A stretch of 64,000 bases of DNA from Flavobacterium sp. MFBS3-15. Its GTDB lineage: Bacteria > Bacteroidota > Bacteroidia > Flavobacteriales > Flavobacteriaceae. The position numbers and the translations under genes are program-made. Below are positions 25,630 to 33,414 of this stretch, piece by piece; the stretch's first letter is position 1, and every line of letters begins with the position of its first letter. The notes beneath the pieces were generated by a model that saw only the letters and a list, made by a program, of their open reading frames with translations, had not been told where the DNA came from and ran no database searches. Location of the stretch: positions 124,001 through 188,000 of the forward strand of contig NZ_JAPCHV010000002.1 in NCBI RefSeq assembly GCF_026107645.2. The letters run 5' to 3'.

Positions 25630-26277
25630 ATGAGAAAAGTAATAATTATGGCTGCCGCCCTCACAGTAATGATTGGCTGCCAAAAAAATAAAGAAACTGA
25701 GGTTAAGACCGAAGAAACTGTAATTGAGACCACAAAAGATACTGTACATGTTGATACTGATACAGTTTCAGAAGCCTTAATGGAAGAAGAAAAAGAAACT
25801 GCAGCTTCAATTTCCGGCAAAACAGAGCCCCTGAAAAAGATAGAGATTGTTGAGCCTGTACAGGCTGTTATGGTTGATTATGCATCTTTCGGGAGTAAAA
25901 TTTCGGCAGATAAAGCCCTTACCAAAGAGCAGATGATCGCTAAATATAAAAACCTGAAACCGGGCGATACCGTTTCTGTAAAATTTAAATCAAGGATAAA
26001 AGATGTCTGCCAGAAAAAAGGTTGCTGGATGGCTATGGAACTTCCAAATGGCAAGGAATCTTTTGTAAAATTTAAAGATTACGCTTTCTTCGTCCCCCTG
26101 AACGCTTCTAATTCTGATGCTATTGTAAGTGGGAAGGCATTTGTGAGCGAAACTTCGGTTGCACAGCTTAAGCATTACGCCAAAGACGGTGGGCAGTCGG
26201 ACGCTGAAATCGCAAAGATTACCGAACCCAAAATTGAATATAAATTTATGGCCGACGGCGTATTGATAAGTAAATAA
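25630..26277 (+). CDS. DUF4920-domain lipoprotein
   Basis: A 215-residue lipoprotein with lipobox IGCQ (Cys about 17) and a long acidic linker rich in Glu and Thr (residues ~18-60). The DUF4920 domain (about 80-215) contains VKFKSRIKDVCQKKGCWMAM, with two cysteines that could bind metal or form a disulfide, and SFVKFKDYAFFVP. Function unknown; Bacteroidota envelope proteins of this family often accompany redox or cytochrome genes. The next gene starts on its stop codon (TAATG), so the two are translationally coupled. Confidence 0.85.
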   Translation: MRKVIIMAAALTVMIGCQKNKETEVKTEETVIETTKDTVHVDTDTVSEALMEEEKETAASISGKTEPLKKIEIVEPVQAVMVDYASFGSKISADKALTKEQMIAKYKNLKPGDTVSVKFKSRIKDVCQKKGCWMAMELPNGKESFVKFKDYAFFVPLNASNSDAIVSGKAFVSETSVAQLKHYAKDGGQSDAEIAKITEPKIEYKFMADGVLISK

Positions 26278-26729
26278 TGAGGGTTTCACTATTATTTGCA
26301 GCAGGGTTGCTTGTTATGGGTTCCTGTAAGAAAGATGGAGAGGCGGTTGATATGAAAGCAAAAGAAAAACCGACTGTTAAAAAAGATAAGGAATTCCAAA
26401 TGTATGAGATGTCTGAAATGGCAGGTCTCATGGAGCGTATGTATGCAGAAAATATGGAACTTAAAAACCGCATTGCCAATGGAGACACCATAGGAAGGTT
26501 TCCGCAGCATTTCCTGAAGATACATGCTTCTGCAATGACTGATGAAAGTGATAATGATGCTTTTTTTAAGGAACAGGCACAAGTATTCATAAAAGCGCAG
26601 GAAATGATTTATAAAGATCCTGTAAATGCAAAATCGCATTTTAATAATGCCGTTTCGGCCTGTGTCGCTTGCCATGAGCAGAAATGTGAAGGACCTATAC
26701 CGAGAATAAAAAAGCTATACATAAAATAA
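26277..26729 (+). CDS. lipoprotein with a haem-c binding motif
   Basis: A 150-residue lipoprotein (MRVSLLFAAGLLVMGSCKK; lipobox MGSC). The C-terminal part contains CVACH (about residues 131-135), a haem-c attachment site, preceded by a helical region (EMSEMAGLMERMYAEN). It looks like a mono-haem cytochrome c tethered to a membrane. The distal ligand would be one of the several Met or His residues upstream. It overlaps the DUF4920 stop by 1 bp and is followed 4 nt later by mnmD. Confidence 0.8.
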   Translation: MRVSLLFAAGLLVMGSCKKDGEAVDMKAKEKPTVKKDKEFQMYEMSEMAGLMERMYAENMELKNRIANGDTIGRFPQHFLKIHASAMTDESDNDAFFKEQAQVFIKAQEMIYKDPVNAKSHFNNAVSACVACHEQKCEGPIPRIKKLYIK

Positions 26730-26733
26730 TAAT

Positions 26734-27396
26734 TTGGAAAGGCAGATCATTACTACAAACGACGGATCGGTAACAATTTATCTTCCCGAGATGAAGGAGA
26801 CCTACCATTCCAGATTTGGTGCCATACAAGAGGCATACCATGTATTCATACATAACGGGCTGTCCCTTATTCAGGGACGGACTGTTTCTATTTTGGAGAT
26901 TGGTTTTGGCACAGGCCTAAATGCCTTCATTACATATCTTGAGTCGGTAAAAAGCGGGCAGGAAATCGAATATACAGGAGTTGAAGCATTTCCTATTGAT
27001 GCTGCAGAAGCTGCAATGCTTAATTATGTTGCCGAACTGAAAGCCGATGAATTTTCAGAAGTCTTTACTGCCATGCATACGTCTAAATGGGGTGAAAAGA
27101 CCTATCTTAATAATAAATTTAAGTTAACTAAGCGAAGGCAGTTCTTTAGTGATATTGAAGATGTAAATGCTTTTGACCTTATTTATTTTGATGCTTTTGG
27201 TTATCATGCGCAGCCGAATTTATGGAGTGAAGAAATTTTTAGAAAAATGTACAATGCACTCACAAAGGATGGAATATTAATAACTTATGCATGCAGAACA
27301 GTTATTAAGAAAGCCATGCAATCAGTAGGTTTCCAAACCGAAAAACTTCCGGGTCCACCAGGCAAACGCGAAATGCTTCGCGCAATAAAAATCTAA
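26734..27396 (+). CDS. mnmD: tRNA 5-methylaminomethyl-2-thiouridine methyltransferase MnmD
   Basis: SAM-dependent methyltransferase that makes mnm5s2U34 in certain tRNAs (the MnmC N-terminal domain as a separate protein). Motif I is ILEIGFGTGLNAF (about residues 51-60), motif IV is DLIYFDAFGYHAQPNLW, and the ITYACRTVIKK block near the C-terminus is typical. The start is TTG at 26734 because upstream sequence is the previous gene's stop region and ERQIITTNDGS fits the family N-terminus. A non-ATG start and a 4-nt gap imply translational coupling. Confidence 0.9.
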   Translation: MERQIITTNDGSVTIYLPEMKETYHSRFGAIQEAYHVFIHNGLSLIQGRTVSILEIGFGTGLNAFITYLESVKSGQEIEYTGVEAFPIDAAEAAMLNYVAELKADEFSEVFTAMHTSKWGEKTYLNNKFKLTKRRQFFSDIEDVNAFDLIYFDAFGYHAQPNLWSEEIFRKMYNALTKDGILITYACRTVIKKAMQSVGFQTEKLPGPPGKREMLRAIKI

Positions 27397-27532
27397 ATCT
27401 ATGTTAAATAATTAATAATTTATCATTTTAATCAGATTTAATTATATAAAATTTTTATTGCTGAATCATTTTATTTGTTATTTTTACATATTCGTTCTTA
27501 TCACCTTTAACTTATAATCTTTAAAAAGGAAT

Positions 27533-27730
27533 ATGCCAAGACCTATGTTTAGCTATACAAAAAAAGTTTTGGAAAGTGTAAGCTTTGACCCAAAACTGTT
27601 TTGTAAAGAAGTAGAAAAGGCCGTAAAAATCTTGTTGCCTTACGAGATTGAACAACTGATTGACTGGCTCAACAATTTTACGATTGGGAAGCCTGAATTA
27701 AAAGCTTGTCTTGTGTACGTTGAACAATAG
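27533..27730 (+). CDS. small conserved protein of unknown function
   Basis: A 65-residue basic protein (MPRPMFSYTKKVLESVSFDP...) with no signal or membrane segment; it is predicted helical (LPYEIEQLIDWLNNFT). An in-frame ATG at 27533 is followed by a good A-rich leader (AAAAAGGAAT). I have no name for the family. A terminator follows. Confidence 0.65.
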   Translation: MPRPMFSYTKKVLESVSFDPKLFCKEVEKAVKILLPYEIEQLIDWLNNFTIGKPELKACLVYVEQ

Positions 27731-27737
27731 AAAATTA

Positions 27738-27766
27738 AAGGAGCCATAAACGGCTCCTTCTTGTTT
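27738..27766 (+). terminator. rho-independent terminator after the 65-aa gene
   Basis: AAGGAGCC (27738-27745) pairs with GGCTCCTT (27752-27759) around a 6-nt loop, followed by CTTGTTTT. It also blocks read-through into the converging oxyR end. Confidence 0.88.
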
Positions 27767-27778
27767 TAGATTTTTGGA

Positions 27779-28729
27779 TTAATTTTTCTTGTGCAGAGGG
27801 CTTGTTATATCAACATTCTGAAAGGTAATAGCTCCTTTCACAACCCCTGCTATAGTACTGCGGAGTGCATCGATAATGTGTAATTTCAATTCTTTTCTCG
27901 AATAGATCAGGCTAACTTCACGCGAAGGTCTGGGGTCTTTAAAATGACGTAACTTTGATTTCGCTTTGTCCGACATGTCTATTGTATTCAGATAGGGAAG
28001 TAGAGTCATGCCAAGGCCTTCATCAGCCAGTTTTACCATGGTTTCAAAACTTCCGCTTTGTATACGGAATTGACTGTCTTGCGGCATAACTGAGGTTTTG
28101 CAGATGTTTAGTACATTATTAGTGAAACAATGCCCGTCCTGTAGCAGGAGTATGCTGCTAAGGTTGATTTCAAGATCTTCAACTTCAAAATCTTTTTTCT
28201 GATAGGCTGCGTTATTCTCCGGTACGTATGCTACAAATGGCTCATAGTATAATACAACTTCCTTAATGCTTTCCTCTTCCAACGGCGTAGCTGCAATCGC
28301 TGCGTCAAGCTGGCCGTTTTTCAGCATTTTTATGATTTCTTCCGTGGTGCGCTCTTCAACAATCAGGTGTACTTTTGGGTATTTGTTGATAAAGTTGCTT
28401 ATAAACATAGGTAGCAGTGTTGGCATTATGGTGGGTATGATGCCTATTCTAAACTCTCCACCTATAAAACCCTTTTCCTGATCTACAATGTCTTTTATTC
28501 TATCCGATTCGCTTACAATGCTCTTGGCCTGATTGACAATTTTTTGTCCAACCTCGGTAAGTTGTATCGGTTTTTTTCCCCTGTCAAATATTTGAACATC
28601 TAGCTCTTCTTCAAGCTTTTGGATCTGCATACTTAAAGTAGGTTGCGTAACAAAACATTTTTCTGCCGCAAGGGTAAAATTTTTGTTCTCGGCAACGGCA
28701 AGTACATAATGTAACTGTGTAATTGTCAT
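27779..28729 (-). CDS. oxyR: LysR-type peroxide-responsive regulator OxyR
   Basis: A 316-residue LysR regulator. The winged helix-turn-helix (1-60) reads MTITQLHYVLAVAENKNFTLAAEKCFVTQPTLSMQIQ. The regulatory domain has the OxyR cysteine pair: the Cys in GHCFTNN and the second Cys in NICKTSV, spaced like Cys199 and Cys208 of E. coli OxyR, which form a disulfide on contact with H2O2. It is divergent from dps with a symmetric sequence in the 108-nt space, an arrangement that fits direct control. Confidence 0.93.
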   Translation of the reverse strand: MTITQLHYVLAVAENKNFTLAAEKCFVTQPTLSMQIQKLEEELDVQIFDRGKKPIQLTEVGQKIVNQAKSIVSESDRIKDIVDQEKGFIGGEFRIGIIPTIMPTLLPMFISNFINKYPKVHLIVEERTTEEIIKMLKNGQLDAAIAATPLEEESIKEVVLYYEPFVAYVPENNAAYQKKDFEVEDLEINLSSILLLQDGHCFTNNVLNICKTSVMPQDSQFRIQSGSFETMVKLADEGLGMTLLPYLNTIDMSDKAKSKLRHFKDPRPSREVSLIYSRKELKLHIIDALRSTIAGVVKGAITFQNVDITSPLHKKN

Positions 28730-28747
28730 GTATAGATTTTATGATAA

Positions 28748-28788
28748 AATTATAAAAACGATTGATAATGACTATAATTTTTATAATT
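28748..28788. promoter_or_regulatory. inverted repeat, candidate OxyR operator between oxyR and dps
   Basis: AATTATAAAAA (28748-28758) is the exact reverse complement of TTTTTATAATT (28778-28788), with a 19-nt spacer, all within the divergent promoter region. A partial OxyR-like ATAG-N7-CTAT-N7-ATAG series can be read across it (ATTG, CTAT, ATAA). AT-rich repeats occur by chance in such DNA, so the assignment is inferred. Confidence 0.4.
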
Positions 28789-28837
28789 AAATTTACTCTA
28801 CTTTTATGAATGTAAAAACTTACAAATAAAAAGCATT

Positions 28838-29338
28838 ATGAAAACCAAACAAAAAAAAGAAGAGATAAATATTTTAGGGCTACCCATTAAAGAGGCAGAG
28901 GTGATTGCTGCAGAACTAAACATACTTTTGTCAAATTTTCAAATATACTATCAAAATCTGAGGGGTATTCATTGGAATATTAGAGGGAAACGCTTTTTTG
29001 ATCTTCATGTGAAATTTGAGGAATTGTATAATGATGCCCAGCTGAAAATTGACATGATTGCTGAAAGGGTACTTACTCTTGGAGGTATACCGTTGCACAC
29101 TTTTGATGATTATATAGCAAATAACAGGCTCGAGGTAGGCAAAAATATTTCGAAGGATACCGATGCAGTTAATCTGATAATGACTTCATTGGCAGACCTT
29201 CTTAAAATTGAAAGAGTTATCCTGGATGAATCAGCGAAGATTAATGATGAGGGCACCAACTCTATGATGGGTGATTTCATTAAAGAGCAGGAAAAAACCA
29301 TGTGGATGATGAAAGCCTGGAGTGAGGAAGAAATATAA
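28838..29338 (+). CDS. dps: Dps ferritin-like protein
   Basis: A 166-residue iron-storing, DNA-protecting dodecamer subunit. Ferroxidase residues appear in IHWNIRGKRFFDLHVKFEELYND (His, Asp, Glu), and the motif continues with AERVLTLGGIPLHT. The N-terminus is Lys-rich (MKTKQKKEE), which may bind DNA. It is divergent from oxyR and probably activated by it during peroxide stress. Confidence 0.95.
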   Translation: MKTKQKKEEINILGLPIKEAEVIAAELNILLSNFQIYYQNLRGIHWNIRGKRFFDLHVKFEELYNDAQLKIDMIAERVLTLGGIPLHTFDDYIANNRLEVGKNISKDTDAVNLIMTSLADLLKIERVILDESAKINDEGTNSMMGDFIKEQEKTMWMMKAWSEEEI

Positions 29339-29384
29339 CATTTGATAAAATAGTTAATAAATAAAAATCCCTATCTTCGCTACG

Positions 29385-29672
29385 ATGAAATTCGTAGTAA
29401 ACATAGTACTTTTCTTATTTATCTCTTTTTTGGCAGCTCCTACGTTAGTTAGCCTGATTGAAGATGATGCAGATGTGTCTGTGGTTTACAGTCTCACAGA
29501 AGAAGAAATACAAAAAGAAATAAAAGAAGTAAAAGCAGCACCGTATACAGAATTCAGTGTTGCTTTTTTCATTCAGGCAAAAAGATCGGCCATTATAAAA
29601 TCGGCTAATCTTCAAAAGCACAATAATCTTGCCGGAGAAATACTCTCTCCACCTCCCGAAATATATATATAA
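29385..29672 (+). CDS. small exported or membrane protein upstream of SulP
   Basis: A 95-residue protein beginning with a hydrophobic helix (MKFVVNIVLFLFISFLAAPTLVSL) that could be a signal or anchor, then an acidic stretch (EEEIQKEIKEVK) and a basic tail ending EIYI. Family unknown. The last codons lie in an (AT)n repeat (ATATATATATAA) that includes the stop codon, so gain or loss of a repeat would change the C-terminus. Confidence 0.6.
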   Translation: MKFVVNIVLFLFISFLAAPTLVSLIEDDADVSVVYSLTEEEIQKEIKEVKAAPYTEFSVAFFIQAKRSAIIKSANLQKHNNLAGEILSPPPEIYI

Positions 29673-29746
29673 TCCAGATTTGCCATTTGGCATCCGGACA
29701 CTATTGTGTTCGGCACATCATTATATATATATATATTATTCGGGAT

Positions 29747-31360
29747 ATGACAAAGAAAACAAATCTTTTAGGTAGCCTAAAGTCCGATTTTCCATCAGGG
29801 CTTGTGGTTTTCCTTGTGGCATTGCCATTGTGTTTAGGTATTGCCCTTGCTTCTGGAGCGCCGCCGCTTTCCGGTATTATAGCAGGTATCATTGGCGGTA
29901 TAGTTATTGGGGCTATAAGCAATTCCCATATTAGTGTTTCCGGACCGGCTGCCGGGCTTATTTCGATAGTCCTTACCGCAGTAGCTACACTTGGCAGCTT
30001 CGAGGCTTTTTTGCTGGCAGTATTTCTTGCAGGTATTATCCAGCTTGTTTTAGGTTTCCTTAAAGCGGGAAGCATATCAAATTATTTCCCTTCCAATGTT
30101 ATAGAAGGGATGCTTGCAGGCATTGGTGTAATTATCATCATTAATCAATTGGAGCATGCCGTAGGGTATGATAAAGGCAATGAAGGTGATGAATCGCTTT
30201 TGAGGCATGACGGGGGCAATTTTTTTTCAGATATACCCGACATCATCAGCCGATTCGAAGGAGGTGCTGTTATCATTTCGATTGTCTCTCTTGCAATTCT
30301 TGTATTGTGGGACAAAATCCCAGCGCTAAAGAGGCTTAAAATATTGCCGGGAGCACTGGTTGCAGTAGTTGCAGGAATAGTTATAAATCAGCTCTTTATT
30401 TCTACAGGAAGCCATTTGGCGTTGGAAAATGCACACTTGGTGACTTTGCCTGTAGCAACTTCATTTGCCGATGTGCAGAGTTTTGTCATCATGCCGGATT
30501 TTTCCGCAATATCCAATACGCAGGTTTGGATTACTGCAGTAACTATTGCCGTTGTAGCTTCTATCGAAACTTTATTATGTATCGAGGCTTCAGACAGGAT
30601 GGATGTGCAAAAGCGTTATACTAATACCAATAATGAATTGCGGGCGCAGGGTATAGGCAACATCCTTAGCGGTCTTATTGGCGGCCTGCCCATCACATCC
30701 GTTGTAGTACGCTCTTCGGCAAATGCAAATTCCGGTGCAAGGACTAAAATGTCTACTATAATACATGGTAGTTTGTTACTTGTATGTGTGCTTGCAATTC
30801 CGTTGGTATTGAATATGATACCGCTTGCTACGCTCGCCGCAGTATTGCTTTTAGTTGGATATAAACTTGCAAATCCGGCAAAGCTGAAGCATTTTTGGGA
30901 CAAGGGAAAATACCAGTTCATACCATTTATAGCGACTTTGATAGCTGTTGTTGCGACCGATCTTTTAAAAGGGGTTGCTTTAGGTATGATAATAAGCATT
31001 ATATTCGTGCTGAGAGGTAACCTGAAAAGGGCCTATAACTTCAGGAAAGAAGAATATGCCGCAGGAGACATTATCCATATCGATCTTGCTCAGGAAGTAT
31101 CGTTTCTTAATAAGGCAGCAATCAAGTCGACCCTGAATGATCTTCCTGAAAACTCGGAAGTTGTGGTTGATGCATCTGACACTGTATATATTGCGCATGA
31201 TGTGCTGGACCTGATACAGGAATTCAGGGACATAAAAGCGATAGAGATGAATATAAAAGTGAAGCTGGTAGGGTTTAAAAAAGCTTACGAACTTCAAAAT
31301 ACAGATACAAGCAAGGTATTTGTAGAGCATAAAGAAAAGAACAATAAAACAGAAAATTAA
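29747..31360 (+). CDS. SulP-family anion transporter, likely bicarbonate
   Basis: The ATG at 29747 is chosen; an in-frame ATG at 29687 would add a Tyr/Ile-rich segment encoded by the leader. About 10-12 helices span residues ~20-400 (motifs PSGLVVFLVALPLCLGIALASG, SGPAAGLISIV, GGLPITSVVVRSSANANSGA) and a STAS domain starts at about 440 (IHIDLAQEVSFLNKAA). The beta-carbonic anhydrase gene follows 35 nt downstream, so I infer bicarbonate rather than sulfate as cargo. SulP-type bicarbonate carriers such as BicA are known in cyanobacteria. Confidence 0.9.
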   Translation: MTKKTNLLGSLKSDFPSGLVVFLVALPLCLGIALASGAPPLSGIIAGIIGGIVIGAISNSHISVSGPAAGLISIVLTAVATLGSFEAFLLAVFLAGIIQLVLGFLKAGSISNYFPSNVIEGMLAGIGVIIIINQLEHAVGYDKGNEGDESLLRHDGGNFFSDIPDIISRFEGGAVIISIVSLAILVLWDKIPALKRLKILPGALVAVVAGIVINQLFISTGSHLALENAHLVTLPVATSFADVQSFVIMPDFSAISNTQVWITAVTIAVVASIETLLCIEASDRMDVQKRYTNTNNELRAQGIGNILSGLIGGLPITSVVVRSSANANSGARTKMSTIIHGSLLLVCVLAIPLVLNMIPLATLAAVLLLVGYKLANPAKLKHFWDKGKYQFIPFIATLIAVVATDLLKGVALGMIISIIFVLRGNLKRAYNFRKEEYAAGDIIHIDLAQEVSFLNKAAIKSTLNDLPENSEVVVDASDTVYIAHDVLDLIQEFRDIKAIEMNIKVKLVGFKKAYELQNTDTSKVFVEHKEKNNKTEN

Positions 31361-31395
31361 TTCCCGTTTGGGTTAAACATAAGAATGAGTTAATT

Positions 31396-32040
31396 ATGAA
31401 AATGAATGATGATTTTTATAAGAAGATACTAGATAACAACAAAATATGGTCTGAAACAAAGTTGGCTGCAGATCCCGAATATTTCAACAAGCTTGCGAAG
31501 GGCCAGTCTCCGCCGCTATTGTGGATTGGATGTTCTGACAGCCGGGTACCTGCCAATGAGGTCATCGGCGCGCAGCCGGGCGAAGTGTTCGTACACAGAA
31601 ATATTGCCAATATGGTAGTACATAGTGATATGAATATGCTAAGTGTACTTGATTATGCTGTAAATGTGCTTAAGGTAAAGCATGTTATTGTGTGTGGCCA
31701 CTACGGTTGCGGTGGGGTTAAAGCGGCAATGGGGAATGATTCAATAGGGTTGATTGATAACTGGATAAGGCACATTAAAGATGTGTACAGGCACCACAGG
31801 CAATACCTTGATTCTATTATTGATGAGCATGACAGATTCAATGCTTTTGTCGAATTGAATGTAAAAGAGCAGGTTAGTGATCTTGCTAAGACATCTATTG
31901 TGCAAAATGCCTGGAAAAATGGGCAGGAACTATGCCTGCATGGTTGGGTATACGGCCTTGATACAGGTGTGGTAAAAGACCTTGAAGTGAATTATTGCGA
32001 CAATACGGAACTGGAAAAGGTAAGCCGCTTAAAGTTCTAA
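31396..32040 (+). CDS. can: beta-class carbonic anhydrase
   Basis: Zinc enzyme for CO2 + H2O to bicarbonate + H+. Zinc ligands and catalytic Asp/Arg appear in WIGCSDSRVP (Cys, Asp, Arg) and HVIVCGHYGCGG (His, Cys), about residues 40-105. Length (214 aa) is typical. The gene follows the SulP transporter closely, implying joint bicarbonate supply for carboxylases. The N-terminal MKMNDDFYKKILDNN has no signal peptide; the enzyme is cytoplasmic. Confidence 0.95.
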   Translation: MKMNDDFYKKILDNNKIWSETKLAADPEYFNKLAKGQSPPLLWIGCSDSRVPANEVIGAQPGEVFVHRNIANMVVHSDMNMLSVLDYAVNVLKVKHVIVCGHYGCGGVKAAMGNDSIGLIDNWIRHIKDVYRHHRQYLDSIIDEHDRFNAFVELNVKEQVSDLAKTSIVQNAWKNGQELCLHGWVYGLDTGVVKDLEVNYCDNTELEKVSRLKF

Positions 32041-32054
32041 TCTTGATATTGATG

Positions 32055-32085
32055 AATGGCCGCCTCCAAAGGGCGGTCATTTTTT
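32055..32085 (+). terminator. terminator of the SulP-carbonic anhydrase operon
   Basis: AATGGCCGCC (32055-32064) pairs with GGCGGTCATT (32072-32081, one G-U pair), followed by T5. Its end overlaps the stop codon of the converging LETM1-related gene. Confidence 0.9.
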
Positions 32086-33283
32086 ACTCATTCTCCTCCA
32101 GATTCTCGTTAAACACCGTAGGTAGCAATTGCGGAATGAACTTGATCAACAACGGTAGTAGCAGGCTTCCTCCGGGTAAAAGAAAAATAGTAAGTGAGGG
32201 CACTGTTTTACATATTTCCAAAAGCTGTTTTTTTACTTTTTTCTTCTCCTTTGCATCGAGTGTGCGATGGGTAGAATGGGTTAGGAGCAGCATCAATTCA
32301 CCATTGTTGGAAAGCTCTTTTATAAATCTGGCCTTGTTGCGGTTAATGAGCAGTTTTACGCTTTGGGCCGCGTGGTCATAAAAATGTTTTACAGGGTTTG
32401 AATAATTAAAGTAGGGGATATTTTTTTTGTTTTGACGGATAAATACATCAAATGATGCTATACTCTCTGCAGCTATATCTTCTCCAAGGCCAAGTTCAGA
32501 TGCCAGGCGGTACAGGAAATCAATTTCACTCTCTTCAGTAGTACCATCCGTCCATATAGCCATACCTGCCATATCGAGAAGGTAGTTTTTTTCGGATTTA
32601 GACTCGAAATATCCTAGTTCAAGCTTACTGAAATCGTCTGCTTTTATAGCTGAAAATTTTGTGTAGCGAACTGATGATTCGAAAAGCTTAATCAAAAGAT
32701 CATCATAGTCAGTAGTTTTGCTTTTATTTTTTAGTGCAAGCGAAACGATGCTGAGTACAGCTTCTTCCAGCTTTCTCAGATATTCACTAGGGATTTCATT
32801 GTTTAACAGATATTGACGAAAGGCCAGTACATCCATAACAATGAGCGCATTAGTCAGTATGTGTGAAAAACTTCTGCTGAACACATTGTCATTGGTCTTG
32901 ATGCGTTCCTCAAGAATTTCCTCCAGTTGCTGGCTCCTTGGAGAGGTAGGCAATACTTTTTTTAGCAGGCTAAATCCATCGGGTGTCATCTGCTTGTAAA
33001 ATGCTATAGCCCTGCTGATAAATGCTTTCGTGTCCTCTTCATTAGTAACCCTTACATGTACATTGTACAATGTGTTTAATAGTGCTGCTTTTGTTGTTTC
33101 TTCTATTGTCCAGCCTTTAGTCTCTTTTTTATCAATATTGTTGAATGAAACTACATGGCCATAAATGAACCCTGTATCCCGTACAGCCCTGTAAAATTCA
33201 TGTGAATTCTGGGCTATTGGGCGCGTGTTCTTTAGAAGTCCAAAAAACTTATCTATCCAGCCACTGGCAGAAGGGTTGATCAT
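32084..33283 (-). CDS. LETM1-related (biofilm-associated type) protein
   Basis: A 399-residue helical cytoplasmic protein. The C-terminal ~60 residues have the LETM1-like ribosome-binding pattern: LTHSTHRTLDAKEKKKVKKQLLEICKTVPSLTIFLLPGGSLLLPLL. In Flavobacteriaceae such proteins have been called LETM1-related biofilm-associated proteins, which is from memory and not verified here. The hydrophobic Gly/Leu-rich end (GGSLLLPLLIKFIP) could be a membrane-associating helix. Function unknown. Monocistronic, converging on the carbonic anhydrase terminator. Confidence 0.82.
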   Translation of the reverse strand: MINPSASGWIDKFFGLLKNTRPIAQNSHEFYRAVRDTGFIYGHVVSFNNIDKKETKGWTIEETTKAALLNTLYNVHVRVTNEEDTKAFISRAIAFYKQMTPDGFSLLKKVLPTSPRSQQLEEILEERIKTNDNVFSRSFSHILTNALIVMDVLAFRQYLLNNEIPSEYLRKLEEAVLSIVSLALKNKSKTTDYDDLLIKLFESSVRYTKFSAIKADDFSKLELGYFESKSEKNYLLDMAGMAIWTDGTTEESEIDFLYRLASELGLGEDIAAESIASFDVFIRQNKKNIPYFNYSNPVKHFYDHAAQSVKLLINRNKARFIKELSNNGELMLLLTHSTHRTLDAKEKKKVKKQLLEICKTVPSLTIFLLPGGSLLLPLLIKFIPQLLPTVFNENLEENE

Positions 33284-33414
33284 TGTAGAGGTTAATTACC
33301 GCAAAGCTATGCATTTTTTTGGGGATGGAACAACAGTTAAATTATTCCTATAATTAAATAACTGTCAAATAACACCCATCCAAAACCGATACATTTGTAT
33401 GTAATCATTCAATT

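Noticed and set aside
29687..29746. Upstream ATG for the SulP gene adding 20 residues
   Set aside because: The added residues (HIIIYIYII) come from the AT repeat in the leader; MTKKTNLLGS fits a normal SulP N-terminus.
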